Positions 14,670-23,180 of a DNA stretch of 37,862 bases are shown piece by piece. This stretch comes from Spirochaetales bacterium (lineage in GTDB: Bacteria; Spirochaetota; Spirochaetia; DSM-27196; Salinispiraceae), in the NCBI GenBank assembly GCA_009991955.1, contig JAACWS010000029.1:1-37862 (forward strand). The letters run 5' to 3'. The notes under the pieces were generated by a model that was given only the letters and a program-made list of their open reading frames with translations, was not told where the DNA came from and made no database searches. The number at the start of each line of letters is the position of its first letter. Within the stretch, counting starts at the first letter, position 1. A program made the translations under genes and the position numbers.

Positions 14670-15989
14670 TTAGGCCCGAAGAGCGTCGACCGGCGAAAGG
14701 TAGGCCGCCTTGCGGGAGGGCACGTAGGCCGCCGCCAGGGTAAGACCAATGACTACACTAAAGTTAAGCAGGACCTGCCAGGGAGACAAGAGAAAGGTCA
14801 GATAGCCGTTCTTTAGGAGGATATAAATGGCTGAATCCAGTCCCAAATTGATTAATCCCAAAATGAACATCGTTATTCCAGCCAGAGCAAGCCCCAATAA
14901 CGCCCCACCCAGGGCCAAAAAGAAGGCCTCAAGCAGAAAAAGGACCATAACGTCGTGGCGCTGCATGCCCAGGGCCCGTACGGTTCCAATTTCCTTGACC
15001 CGTTCGATCATAATCATCCGGAAGGTATTGGTAATACCAACCATGATAATGAAGAACAGCACCAAGAGGATAATCAGGCTAGCGTTGTTCAAGAGGTCCA
15101 CAATTTGTTGAACCTGTTCCAGTACATCGTTGAGGGTGTAAAGCCGATAGCGAACCCCCTCCCAATTATCTTCTTCGGCGGCTCGGAAAAGGGCCTCTAC
15201 CTGATTTTGACCTTCTTCCCCTTGATTTCGAGGAAAGACCTGGACCCGGTTTTCGAGGGTCTGATAGTAGGGCTCGAAGTAGGTATCGATTTGGCTAATG
15301 GAGTCCACAAAGATTCCCAGGGTCTGATATTCGCCGGGTTGTAAGCCGATGAGTTGGTTGACATAGGCCAGATCGGCGTAGCCCGATAGAGAACCAAAGA
15401 GTCCCGGGTCGTAGCTAATGGCAACTAAACGGAAGTCCCCAATATTCTGCTGGCCGTTGACCGTGCGCATTCGTAGGGTAAGGGTGTCCCCTACCTGAGC
15501 ACGAAGGCGGTCGGCTATTCCTTTACTGAGGATGAGGCCCTGACGTTGGCCCAGTTCATTCTCGGTGGTCAGTTCGTCAAACGATCCTTCTACGAGGTTA
15601 AGTCGTTCCCGCAGGAACTCTTCTCGGGTCCAGTCGGCGCCGACGATGTTCTGGCGGATGGTGTTTCCTTGAAAAACTATTTCTGCATCGAAGTTAGACC
15701 GGCGGCTAATAAAGCGGGTAGGAATCTGCTGCTCTTCGAGGGTATGGGTCAAGACGTCATCGTCCCGAATAACCCTCACCTCCCGGGTTCCAGTTTTTTC
15801 GACCCCTTCTACGAAGATGTGACCAGCCAGAAGCTGGGAGAAGTTTTCACCGACGTTATCGACGAAGCTTCCGGCAAATCCGTTAATGAGGGTTACGACC
15901 ATAATTCCAAAGGCGATAGCCCCACCGAGCATGAAGGTACGACGGCGCTGGCGGCTAAGGTTCCGTAGGGCTATGAGTATATATTGCAT
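14670..15989 (-). CDS. FtsX/LolE-type ABC transporter permease
   Basis: The 439-residue product has the MacB/FtsX layout: one N-terminal helix (about 18-40), a periplasmic domain (about 42-300), then three C-terminal helices. The coupling region ERVKEIGTVRALGMQRHDVM lies between helices 2 and 3, and the last helix is followed by PSRKAAYLSPVDALRA. The ATG at 15989 (MQYILIALRNLSRQRRR) is preferred to an upstream one: GGAG sits at the right distance and the motif YILIALRNL is the normal family start. It lies 7 nt after the previous permease gene. It should form a heterodimer with that permease on the LolD-type ATPase and extract lipoprotein or lipid from the outer leaflet of the inner membrane. 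Confidence 0.92.
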   Translation of the reverse strand: MQYILIALRNLSRQRRRTFMLGGAIAFGIMVVTLINGFAGSFVDNVGENFSQLLAGHIFVEGVEKTGTREVRVIRDDDVLTHTLEEQQIPTRFISRRSNFDAEIVFQGNTIRQNIVGADWTREEFLRERLNLVEGSFDELTTENELGQRQGLILSKGIADRLRAQVGDTLTLRMRTVNGQQNIGDFRLVAISYDPGLFGSLSGYADLAYVNQLIGLQPGEYQTLGIFVDSISQIDTYFEPYYQTLENRVQVFPRNQGEEGQNQVEALFRAAEEDNWEGVRYRLYTLNDVLEQVQQIVDLLNNASLIILLVLFFIIMVGITNTFRMIMIERVKEIGTVRALGMQRHDVMVLFLLEAFFLALGGALLGLALAGITMFILGLINLGLDSAIYILLKNGYLTFLLSPWQVLLNFSVVIGLTLAAAYVPSRKAAYLSPVDALRA

Positions 15990-15996
15990 GGTTAGG

Positions 15997-17703
15997 TTAC
16001 TCCGATTGCATTGCCCGGACCGGAGCAATTTTTACCGCTACGCTCACGGGGTAAAGGTGGGCAAGAATACCTATTCCACTGACAATAATCAGGGAATAGA
16101 CCAACGAGATAGTAGATATGACCGGACGAAGGACCGGCCCAGCAAAAAGCACCTGAAGGAAGGTGTTGGTTGCGGGTATTCCAATGAGGTTCATTATCCA
16201 GGTAATCAAAATACCCAGGAGCATGCCGATTATTCCAAAGAGTGTGGTAATGACCAGGGTTTCCCATAAAAAGAGACTCCGAATTGTCCCTTGCTGGGCT
16301 CCGAGGGCTCGCATGGTACCAATTTCAGCCGTCCGCTCGATGACCGATATGACCATAGTGTTCATCATAATAAGGATAGCCACGACCCCGATAACGATAA
16401 TTGCAATATTAAAAACCGTACGAATAACGTCGGCGGTTTGGGCAAAGGGACCGGCCGCCTTTTCCCAGTTGCCCGCAACAACATCCAGGTTTGCCTCTTC
16501 AAAGGTTCTGTTCAGCCGAGCAATAACCGAATCTGCCCGGTCGCCATCTTCCAGGCGCAGAAGTATGTAGTGCCACGAGCCGGCGCTGGGATCGAGGGTT
16601 TCTAAAATGACCGGGGCAAGGGGTTCGGAGGTTGCGGGGTCATCGGTGGGTTCCGCGGCCGCCTGTTCATCGGCAAAATCGCCCAAACCAAAGGGGTCGT
16701 CAAAGTCCATGGTAGTAGGTGCAGAATCAAAGAGCGAGTCGGCAGAGTCGAACAGGCTATCGGCGAAGAGGTTTGTTTCGGCAAAGCCCTCCAACAGGGC
16801 TGTTTCTTCATCTCGAAGGGCAACCGACCCTTGCACGCTCACGTTGAGATTCAGCAGGGCTCGGAGGCTCTGGGCATCGATAAAGGTTATGAGGTCCGAA
16901 CCTACCCCTTGGGCCTCGTTGGCCTGTTCGTAGATTCCGACCACTGGCAGCACGCGAATTCGGGGCAATCCTTGGTTGAATCCTCCCAAAACCCGAAGGG
17001 AGTCGCCTACCGAAAGGAAGGAAAGGAGTTCTTCCTGGGTCGGTTCGAGCTCTTCGCCGGCGTCTAACTCACCGGCAGGGGTCGAGGCCTCGGCGGTCGC
17101 TACTTCTTGGGTCGACGACGGGTCCAGGGCTTTCGACTCTTCTATAGAGCCTAAATAGTCGTCATAGAGTTCTTTAAGGCGCTCGATGGACAACATGACC
17201 CCCAATTGCCCAGGGGCAAGATACGTTCCTTCGATGAGTCGGATATTCGAGAATACCTGGGCGTAGGTTTCGGGTTCGATTCCAAAAAGAAGGGTAAAGG
17301 TACTATTTTCCAACTCTTGCCCCGCATCGGGGTCGGTGGATTCATCGGCTTCCCGGCGGAGTAAACCAAAACCTGTTAGCTGGGGGGTCAGGGTTGCTAC
17401 CTCGGGCTGGGAGGCGGCTAACTCGTAGACCTGGGAAAACTCGGGAATTGTGGGTGTAGGATCAATGCCCCCCACGGTTTGAACCCCAAAAAGCGATACG
17501 GTTCCTTCACTAGTTCCACTAATCATAATGTGACCGGTGTAGTTGTCGATAAACGAACGTTGAATTCCTAGGGCAGCAGTATCCATGAGGGCGTTTCCGA
17601 TGAGTAGGACCGCAACCCCAAGGGCGATGATTGTACCTATGATGAGGGTTTTACCCTTGTGCTCGGCCAGATTTCGAAGGGCCATCCGCAAGAGAAGTGG
17701 CAT
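15997..17703 (-). CDS. FtsX/LolC-type ABC permease with acidic periplasmic insert
   Basis: A 568-residue permease with the same FtsX topology: LLRMALRNLAEHKGKTLIIG start, large periplasmic domain, three C-terminal helices with ERTAEIGTMRALGAQQGTIR between, and a final VAVKIAPVRAMQSE. It is about 130 residues longer than its partner. Much of the excess is acidic and probably disordered: a stretch with PAGELDAGEELEPTQEE near residue 215, and a second with the tandem heptad ADSLFDS ADSLFDS near 310-330, followed by DFDDPFGLGDFADE. The start at 17703 follows AAAGGAG by 6 nt. The acidic Phe-rich insert resembles the linker of the outer-membrane barrel at 13871-12078. Confidence 0.9.
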   Translation of the reverse strand: MPLLLRMALRNLAEHKGKTLIIGTIIALGVAVLLIGNALMDTAALGIQRSFIDNYTGHIMISGTSEGTVSLFGVQTVGGIDPTPTIPEFSQVYELAASQPEVATLTPQLTGFGLLRREADESTDPDAGQELENSTFTLLFGIEPETYAQVFSNIRLIEGTYLAPGQLGVMLSIERLKELYDDYLGSIEESKALDPSSTQEVATAEASTPAGELDAGEELEPTQEELLSFLSVGDSLRVLGGFNQGLPRIRVLPVVGIYEQANEAQGVGSDLITFIDAQSLRALLNLNVSVQGSVALRDEETALLEGFAETNLFADSLFDSADSLFDSAPTTMDFDDPFGLGDFADEQAAAEPTDDPATSEPLAPVILETLDPSAGSWHYILLRLEDGDRADSVIARLNRTFEEANLDVVAGNWEKAAGPFAQTADVIRTVFNIAIIVIGVVAILIMMNTMVISVIERTAEIGTMRALGAQQGTIRSLFLWETLVITTLFGIIGMLLGILITWIMNLIGIPATNTFLQVLFAGPVLRPVISTISLVYSLIIVSGIGILAHLYPVSVAVKIAPVRAMQSE

Positions 17704-17729
17704 AAAGTCTCCTTTGCTCCGGGATCGCA

Positions 17730-18446
17730 CTACCGGGTGGTAGTCCGTTCCTTTCGGAAGTTCTCGGTGACTAACCCGTCTTTTAGCCGAATTACGTGGT
17801 CGGCGATCGAGACAATACTGGAGTCGTGGGTAGAGAAAATAAAGGTAGTTTCAAGTTCGCTGTTAATTTTCTTCATGAGTCCGATAATGTCCTCTCCAGT
17901 CTTACTGTCGAGGTTGGCGGTTGGTTCGTCGGCCAAAACAATTTGGGGCCGAACAGCCAAGGCCCGGGCGATAGCGACCCGTTGTCGTTGTCCACCCGAA
18001 AGTTCATTGGGACGGTGTTTTCGCCAGTTGCTCAGGCCTACTTCCTCGATGAGGTGATCTATGTATTCCCGAGCCTGGGCATGCTCACTCTTGGTGGGTC
18101 GTTTTCGTCCCAACAGGAGGGGGAACTCGATGTTCTCATAGACGTTCAATACCGGTACAAGGTTGAAGGATTGAAAGATGAACCCGATAACCTGGTGACG
18201 AAGTTCGGTAATTTCCCGGTCTTTAAGTCCGCTGGTTTGTTGCCCGTTTATTACTACCGTCCCCTCGGTAGGAACGTCGATACAGCCAATAAGGTTCAGA
18301 ATGGTAGACTTTCCCGAACCCGAGGGCCCGGCGATCGAAATAAAATCACCCTTCTCTATAGAAAAACTGACTCCCTTTACCGCGTGGACTTCGGTCTTTC
18401 CCAAGGGGTAGGTTTTTTTTACATCTGTAACTTCAACAATTGCCAT
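17730..18446 (-). CDS. LolD/MacB-type ABC transporter ATPase
   Basis: The 238-residue ATPase has all the motifs: Walker A GPSGSGKST (residues 40-48), the Q-loop FIFQSFNLVPVLNVYEN, signature LSGGQRQR, Walker B IVLADEPTANLD and the switch FSTHD. This is the subfamily that powers FtsX-type permeases (LolCDE, MacB, FtsE). It is the first gene of a leftward operon. GGAGG lies 4 nt before the ATG, and a TTGCCC-17-TATATT promoter is found at 18479-18507. The permease gene begins 26 nt downstream. Confidence 0.95.
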   Translation of the reverse strand: MAIVEVTDVKKTYPLGKTEVHAVKGVSFSIEKGDFISIAGPSGSGKSTILNLIGCIDVPTEGTVVINGQQTSGLKDREITELRHQVIGFIFQSFNLVPVLNVYENIEFPLLLGRKRPTKSEHAQAREYIDHLIEEVGLSNWRKHRPNELSGGQRQRVAIARALAVRPQIVLADEPTANLDSKTGEDIIGLMKKINSELETTFIFSTHDSSIVSIADHVIRLKDGLVTENFRKERTTTR

Positions 18447-18478
18447 AGTTCCTCCGGCGGCCCTGTTCTGGTGGGTGT

Positions 18479-18507
18479 AATATACCTAGAACCTTGAGTG
18501 GGGGCAA
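18479..18507 (-). promoter_or_regulatory. Sigma70-type promoter of the lol-like operon
   Basis: On the minus strand TTGCCC (18507-18502) and TATATT (18484-18479) are separated by 17 nt, a standard housekeeping promoter layout. It ends 32 nt before the LolD-type ATG, leaving room for the GGAGG site. It lies back to back with the promoter of the GGDEF gene. Confidence 0.6.
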
Positions 18508-18510
18508 CGA

Positions 18511-18539
18511 TTGACAGTAGGAGTTAATGATTCCATAAT
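18511..18539 (+). promoter_or_regulatory. Sigma70-type promoter of GAF-GGDEF gene, leaderless layout
   Basis: TTGACA (18511-18516), a 17-nt spacer and CATAAT (18534-18539) make a near-consensus promoter. The GTG start at 18545 follows the -10 box by only 5 nt, and no Shine-Dalgarno lies between, so transcription should begin at or beside the start codon. Confidence 0.6.
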
Positions 18540-18544
18540 TTAGT

Positions 18545-19591
18545 GTGGACCCAATAAACCACGCCCTAGAAAAAGAACTCAACTTTCGCAAGGCTTTGGT
18601 TACCTTAACCAACGAGCTCTTGTCTGCCAACCTCGACAAAACCTTCTACCAAACCGCCTTGGAAAGGACGGTCGAACTTGTACCCGGCGCCGAAGGGGGC
18701 TCGGTTATTATTCGTCATGACGATGGTTTGTACCACTACGAAGCGGCGGTCCAATTTGATTTCAAGGTTCTCAAAAAGGTTACCTTAACCGATACGGAAA
18801 TGGGTGAGCGATCTCACTTTTCTCGTATAGAAAAAATCCAAATCCAGGACTACGAAACCCGTCTGAGCCCGGAAAAAATTTCCCTCTTTTCCCGGGCGGG
18901 TAAACTAAACAAAATTCGGGCAACTCTTTCGGTTCCCCTAGGGGTGAATGATAAAACCATGGGTTTTATGAACCTGGACAATTTCGACCATACCGAGGCC
19001 TTTACGACCGACGATATCGAGACCGCCGAGGCAATTGCTGCCCAAATTTCCCTGGCCCTGTGGCGGTTGGTGCTTGAGAAGACTTTGACCGAGGAGCGAG
19101 CACGCTTTGAGTTTATGGCCCATCACGACCCCCTTACCAGCCTGCCAAATCGCCGCCTTTTTCTGGACTCACTACGGCAAGCGATGGCTCTAAGCCAGCG
19201 GGCAGACTGGCTACTGGGGGTGCTCTACGTCGACCTTAATAAGTTTAAGCAGATAAACGATACCTACGGCCACGAAGCCGGGGACTTTGTCTTGCGCGAA
19301 ACAGCGATTCGTCTACGGGCCTCGGTGCGGGAAGCGGATATGGCTGCCCGATTAGGGGGTGACGAGTTTGGAGTTCTCCTTTACACCCTTTCGGACGAGC
19401 AAGACCTTGTAAGAGTAAGAGATAAAATCAGCAAGAACCTAAAGAAACCCATGTACTTCCAGGATGAGGTTTTCCACGTTCAAGGTGCTATCGGTTGGGC
19501 AATCTTCCCAACCCAAGCCACCGATGAGAATGACCTCCTGCGAATTGCCGACCGGTCGATGTACGACCATAAGGTATCAGACCCCAAATAG
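18545..19591 (+). CDS. GAF-GGDEF diguanylate cyclase
   Basis: A 348-residue cytosolic cyclase that should make c-di-GMP from two GTP. An N-terminal GAF-like sensor (about 5-170, ending in DDIETAEAIAAQISLAL) precedes the GGDEF domain, which starts at HHDPLTSLPNRRLF and has the Mg-binding DLNKFKQIND and the active site RLGGDEF near residue 270. The inhibitory I-site RxxD is present as READ, five residues before GGDEF, so product feedback is expected. No membrane helix is seen, so the signal is intracellular and unknown. The start is GTG with a possible leaderless transcript. The 3' end overlaps the esterase gene by 15 nt on the opposite strand. Confidence 0.93.
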   Translation: MDPINHALEKELNFRKALVTLTNELLSANLDKTFYQTALERTVELVPGAEGGSVIIRHDDGLYHYEAAVQFDFKVLKKVTLTDTEMGERSHFSRIEKIQIQDYETRLSPEKISLFSRAGKLNKIRATLSVPLGVNDKTMGFMNLDNFDHTEAFTTDDIETAEAIAAQISLALWRLVLEKTLTEERARFEFMAHHDPLTSLPNRRLFLDSLRQAMALSQRADWLLGVLYVDLNKFKQINDTYGHEAGDFVLRETAIRLRASVREADMAARLGGDEFGVLLYTLSDEQDLVRVRDKISKNLKKPMYFQDEVFHVQGAIGWAIFPTQATDENDLLRIADRSMYDHKVSDPK

Positions 19592-20644
19592 CTCCCCCAC
19601 GAAAGTTACCTGCTTCATTTGATGGTACTGCTGTCCACCCTCATGATTATTGTAGGGGTATACCTCGATCTTTTTTGACCCTGCCCAATTATTATACGCC
19701 CCGTACACCGTCGATGGGGGACAGATTGTGTCCATTAGGGCTACAGAAAAGAGCGAAGGCAAGGAGCACTTTCCGGCCATATTTACCCCATCGAGATAGG
19801 AAAAAGTTCGCATGACCGCAGAAATCTTATCCCGATGAATCTTGAGAAATCGAACAATTTCGTTGTAGGGGTCGGTATCGACAAGTCCGATAGCCCGGGG
19901 AATATCGCAGAGAAATGGCACTTCGGGCATGGCCGCTTTTAGGGTATAGGCCGGGCGTTCCCATCCCTGGGCCACTGAAGGACCATCGAAGTTACCCGGA
20001 ATGGCCAGCGCACCAGCGGCCAAAGTAAGCCCTCCGCCCTGACTTACCCCGGTTAAAATCAGAGCCTGGGGATTAGCCCAAGGCGCCAGGGCCGCAGCTT
20101 CTACCGCCCGGGCCCCGTCGACGAATAATCGGGTATAGTACGAGGTTTCGGGGCTTAGGACCCCTCGGGTCATAAAACCGGGTATTTGGGGTCCGTCGGA
20201 GTTTTCCGGCCGTTGGCCCCCGTCGGGGGTATCGCCGGTCCGCCAGGTAGACCCTTGTCCCCGGGTATCCATTACAAAAGTAGCGTAACCCGCACTGGGC
20301 CAGAACAGCCAATCGGCCGGCAGGCCCCGGCCACCGCCGTACCCTAGGTATTGGACAATTACCGGAAACGATGTGGAGGGTTCGCCCAAAGGGAGTCCTT
20401 CGTCATCACATTCGATAGGAACCAGGTACCATCCCCGGACCCGTTGGCCCCCGAAGCCCGAAAACTGCACATCGTAGGTTGTTAAACGGCGGAGACCAGT
20501 GGCAACGGGGGTAAACAAGGCGCCCAGATCCCAATCCCTGGCGGACGCCAAGGTTCGGCCCCAAAATTCTGTAAAGTCGTGGGGTTCTTTTACCTGAGAC
20601 CGATAAGATTCAAGTTCTGCACCCTCCAAATCAAAATATGCCAT
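19577..20644 (-). CDS. CE7 acetyl-xylan esterase / cephalosporin-C deacetylase
   Basis: A 355-residue alpha/beta hydrolase of carbohydrate esterase family 7. It removes acetyl groups from short xylo-oligosaccharides, normally in the cytosol, and no signal peptide is present. Family marks are the FGGQRVRGWYLVP strand, the oxyanion-region RGQGSTW, the nucleophile elbow GVSQGGG, the acid in ALMDTICPP and the His in NNHEGGQ. The N-terminus MAYFDLEGAELESYRS is typical. With the beta-mannosidase at 23169-25871 it suggests use of hemicellulose fragments. No transporter or regulator for this pathway is in the window. Confidence 0.93.
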   Translation of the reverse strand: MAYFDLEGAELESYRSQVKEPHDFTEFWGRTLASARDWDLGALFTPVATGLRRLTTYDVQFSGFGGQRVRGWYLVPIECDDEGLPLGEPSTSFPVIVQYLGYGGGRGLPADWLFWPSAGYATFVMDTRGQGSTWRTGDTPDGGQRPENSDGPQIPGFMTRGVLSPETSYYTRLFVDGARAVEAAALAPWANPQALILTGVSQGGGLTLAAGALAIPGNFDGPSVAQGWERPAYTLKAAMPEVPFLCDIPRAIGLVDTDPYNEIVRFLKIHRDKISAVMRTFSYLDGVNMAGKCSLPSLFSVALMDTICPPSTVYGAYNNWAGSKKIEVYPYNNHEGGQQYHQMKQVTFVGELFGV

Positions 20645-20676
20645 GTACTACTCCTGACAGGTACCGCGACCTTTGT

Positions 20677-22437
20677 CTAATTGAAAATTCCAAAACGAGA
20701 GAAAGGAAAGACCCTGAGCCCTGTCCAGCCGACCAAGGACGATGAACTTACACTCCGGGGACTGAGGTTTGTAGTAAATAGAATAGACTGGGGATCCGAG
20801 GGGTCCAAGGGCTCATCCCGATAGTCTCCGTGGCGAGCATCCAGAGAGTTTAGACGATTATCGCCCATAAAGAAGTACTGGTCGGCGGCCAAAGGTTCGG
20901 TTTCGCTCGGGAAGGGCGGAAATCCCCGGAGGTTGTAATACCGCAGGTAGGTATACAGCTCGTTTATTTGGGTAATAATCGCTCGCCGATCAACTTCAAC
21001 ACCGCTGGAACCTAGTCCAAGATTCTCAAAGGTAGAAAGGAGCAATTGGGCAAGATTCTTCTTAACTAAGAGATTAAGAATGGAAGCCTGTTGGTAGAAC
21101 CGCGAATCGCCGGGGTAAGCATTGCTACTGGTGAGAAAGGCACGAAATTCGGAGCGTAATTCTTGGTCCAGGGCCAGGGCCAGGGCAAGAACTTGGTCGT
21201 TGGTATAGGTTTCCAGGGTCTGAAAGGAAGAGACCTGAGTACCGTAGGTCCGAGCCTCGGCCAAGAATGATTCTTGAATTGTTCGGGGATTCAAGCGATT
21301 CGATGCGGTATCAATTTCTTGACCTATCCTGTCGACCTCAGCTGCCAATTGGGCAAAATATTGGACATAGGACAGCTCTTGGGTCCTCGGATCGCCGAGG
21401 GCATCGATTCGATCCAGAAAAGTTCGTCCCCGTTCATCGATAGGAAACTCCCGTACCAGGGGCAGAATGTCTGGCGGAAGATCGAAAAGGTCGGGAAATT
21501 GATCGGGATTGTACTTTTCCAGAGGTTCAAATTGCCCCCCGGGGATCTTGTGGTAAATAACTTGGTTTACCATCTCGAGGGTTTCTCCCGGTACTCCAAT
21601 AATTCGCTTCACTAGGGGGTCGGCCTTAATTTCTCCCGACTCATCGTATTTGTCTAGAAGCACTCCAGTGAAGGTGAGCATATAGACTACGTCGGACATG
21701 AGCTTTCGGGCTTCGGCGGCGGGACTTTGGTCGTAACGGGGGTTTCGGACGACCAAGATATCGCCCCGATCTGGCTGCCGGAGCCGAGGAAGACCAAAAT
21801 TCGTAACCGGCAATTTGGGACCTTCGGTGATTTTAATGACAAAGGGCCTATCGTTGACCAGTAGGGTCGGAACCATTGATTCGGTCGGCACTACGTAGAG
21901 CTGAAAAATAAAGATATTAATGAGCACTACCATGATGGCTGCATCGAGTAGGGCATCGACCCAAGAAAAAACCCGAATTCCGAAGCGGGTCGCCCGATTC
22001 TCGAAACCCTTCACGAATTCTTCTTCGGACTTAACTCCAAGGATTTCCCGGCCTTTTTTTGAACTCATGGTACCTTTGACGATGAAGACCCCAAGAATAA
22101 AGGCGTAGAGTTGTATTGAAATAAAGGTAAACCGAAATCCCCCGAGCCCATCGCCCAGACCAATGGCGATGCTTCCATGGAGAGCGTAGTAGAACACGAT
22201 AATGAGGCTAAAGACCGAATTAAGAAAGAGGGTAACACCGGTCAAGAGCCCAAGTACGACTAGCCAGGGAACCACCAGCCCCACTAAGACGAGGCCAAAG
22301 GATGGTAGAGTAAGAAGTCCCGCTCCTCCAATATTGACCAAGAAGAGCACGAGGGTGTTCAGGGTCAAGGCAGCGAGTCCAAGGAGTAGGCCTTTTTTTC
22401 CGGGCTCGCCCCAGGCCCTTTTCACCAAATTGATCAT
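20677..22437 (-). CDS. lepB: Signal peptidase I with large insertion
   Basis: The 586-residue protein is about twice the size of most type I signal peptidases. Residues 18-123 hold four or so hydrophobic segments ahead of the anchor at about 165-182. The catalytic Ser187 is in PTESMVPT, box C is GDILVVRNP near 225, the catalytic Lys277 is in VKRIIGVPGE, and box E is FMGDNRLNSLDARHGD near 540. Between the Lys box and box E lies a helical, charged insertion of some 230 residues with no recognised domain. All catalytic boxes are intact, so it should process exported preproteins. No Shine-Dalgarno is visible before the ATG. TTGATC-17-TAGAGT on this strand would place the transcription start almost at the ATG. 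Confidence 0.93.
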   Translation of the reverse strand: MINLVKRAWGEPGKKGLLLGLAALTLNTLVLFLVNIGGAGLLTLPSFGLVLVGLVVPWLVVLGLLTGVTLFLNSVFSLIIVFYYALHGSIAIGLGDGLGGFRFTFISIQLYAFILGVFIVKGTMSSKKGREILGVKSEEEFVKGFENRATRFGIRVFSWVDALLDAAIMVVLINIFIFQLYVVPTESMVPTLLVNDRPFVIKITEGPKLPVTNFGLPRLRQPDRGDILVVRNPRYDQSPAAEARKLMSDVVYMLTFTGVLLDKYDESGEIKADPLVKRIIGVPGETLEMVNQVIYHKIPGGQFEPLEKYNPDQFPDLFDLPPDILPLVREFPIDERGRTFLDRIDALGDPRTQELSYVQYFAQLAAEVDRIGQEIDTASNRLNPRTIQESFLAEARTYGTQVSSFQTLETYTNDQVLALALALDQELRSEFRAFLTSSNAYPGDSRFYQQASILNLLVKKNLAQLLLSTFENLGLGSSGVEVDRRAIITQINELYTYLRYYNLRGFPPFPSETEPLAADQYFFMGDNRLNSLDARHGDYRDEPLDPSDPQSILFTTNLSPRSVSSSSLVGWTGLRVFPFSRFGIFN

Positions 22438-22473
22438 TGGTATACTCTACACATAGGAGGATGAATGATCAAT
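22429..22473. promoter_or_regulatory. Inverted repeat spanning two divergent start codons
   Basis: ATTGATCATT at 22429-22438 and its exact complement AATGATCAAT at 22464-22473 face each other across 25 nt that hold a TATACT -10-like box and the rightward GGAGG site. Each arm contains the start codon and reads MIN on its own strand. It could be a shared operator or a coincidence of two MIN starts. Confidence 0.35.
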
Positions 22474-23076
22474 CTACGCCTTATTACTCTTGGTCTTTTA
22501 TTGAGTGCAGTTTTTGGTTCGGTCTTGGTGGCAGGTTCCCCAGAAGACTACGTGAACCAGGTAAGCGTAGAGTTTAGTCCTCAGAAGATTGACGGCTACG
22601 TCGCCTATCGGGCCAGGGCAGTCTACGAATCGAATATTAGCACCGCAACCCTCATGGATCGGCTGGCCCAGGGGAATCTACAGCGAAACCCTGACCATCC
22701 ACGCATGATGGAGGTCCGGGTCTTAGATTCGTGGGATGGGGGCTTTCGAGTCTATCAAAAGTACGGAGTCAAGATTATTTTCTTTACTGACAGCACCGAA
22801 ATGATTTTAGACTTTGACACCCAGTGGCAGGGTTCCACGGGGGTTTTCGCCTGGCATATTACCGAAAGTCCCGACGGAAAGATGGTCGATAGCCGGGGAA
22901 GCTGGACTATTCGACCATCCTCGGGCTCGAATATTCACCAAGGACCCAGTATCCTAGAATACGAGGTTACAACTATTTTTAATCGGACCGACTACGTTTT
23001 CGAGCAGTTGGTGGAGACCTTCGGTCGCGGTGAGCTCGTAAACACCCTCAAGTACATTTCCCGGAGCCTCCTTTAA
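22465..23076 (+). CDS. Exported protein, SRPBCC/START-like
   Basis: The 203-residue product has a signal peptide, MINLRLITLGLLLSAVFGSV, cleaved near VAG. The mature part alternates strands and ends in a long helix, with SVEFSPQKIDGYVAYRARAVY, EVRVLDSWDGGFRVYQKYGV and a final FEQLVETFGRGELVNTLKYI. This order and the terminal helix resemble a START/polyketide cyclase-like (SRPBCC) lipid-binding fold, which is an inference from layout only. TAGGAGG precedes the ATG. It is divergent from lepB and ends 5 nt before palindromic repeat copy B. Confidence 0.6.
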   Translation: MINLRLITLGLLLSAVFGSVLVAGSPEDYVNQVSVEFSPQKIDGYVAYRARAVYESNISTATLMDRLAQGNLQRNPDHPRMMEVRVLDSWDGGFRVYQKYGVKIIFFTDSTEMILDFDTQWQGSTGVFAWHITESPDGKMVDSRGSWTIRPSSGSNIHQGPSILEYEVTTIFNRTDYVFEQLVETFGRGELVNTLKYISRSLL

Positions 23077-23081
23077 TTTCT

Positions 23082-23180
23082 GGGCGCCTCTAAAATCTGG
23101 TTGTCTGGCACTATTGGTCATTGCACCGCAAGGACTTAAGAGCGCGGGCTGATTAAGAATAGGGGTTTTTAGAGGTACCC
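23082..23180 (-). repeat. Palindromic repeat, copy B (inverted)
   Basis: Read on the minus strand it begins GGGTACCTCTAAAAA and ends TTTTAGAGGCGCCC, and it aligns base for base with copy A. The central hairpin is TCCTTGCGGTGCAATGA, with one mismatch in the stem. The ends are more diverged than in A and C, so this copy is probably older. It fills the gap between two convergent genes and provides the last three codons and the stop of the beta-mannosidase. Confidence 0.85.

Noticed and set aside
17796-18497. Long plus-strand ORF opposite the LolD-type ATPase
   Set aside because: Antisense shadow of a strongly conserved ABC ATPase with all motifs on the minus strand.
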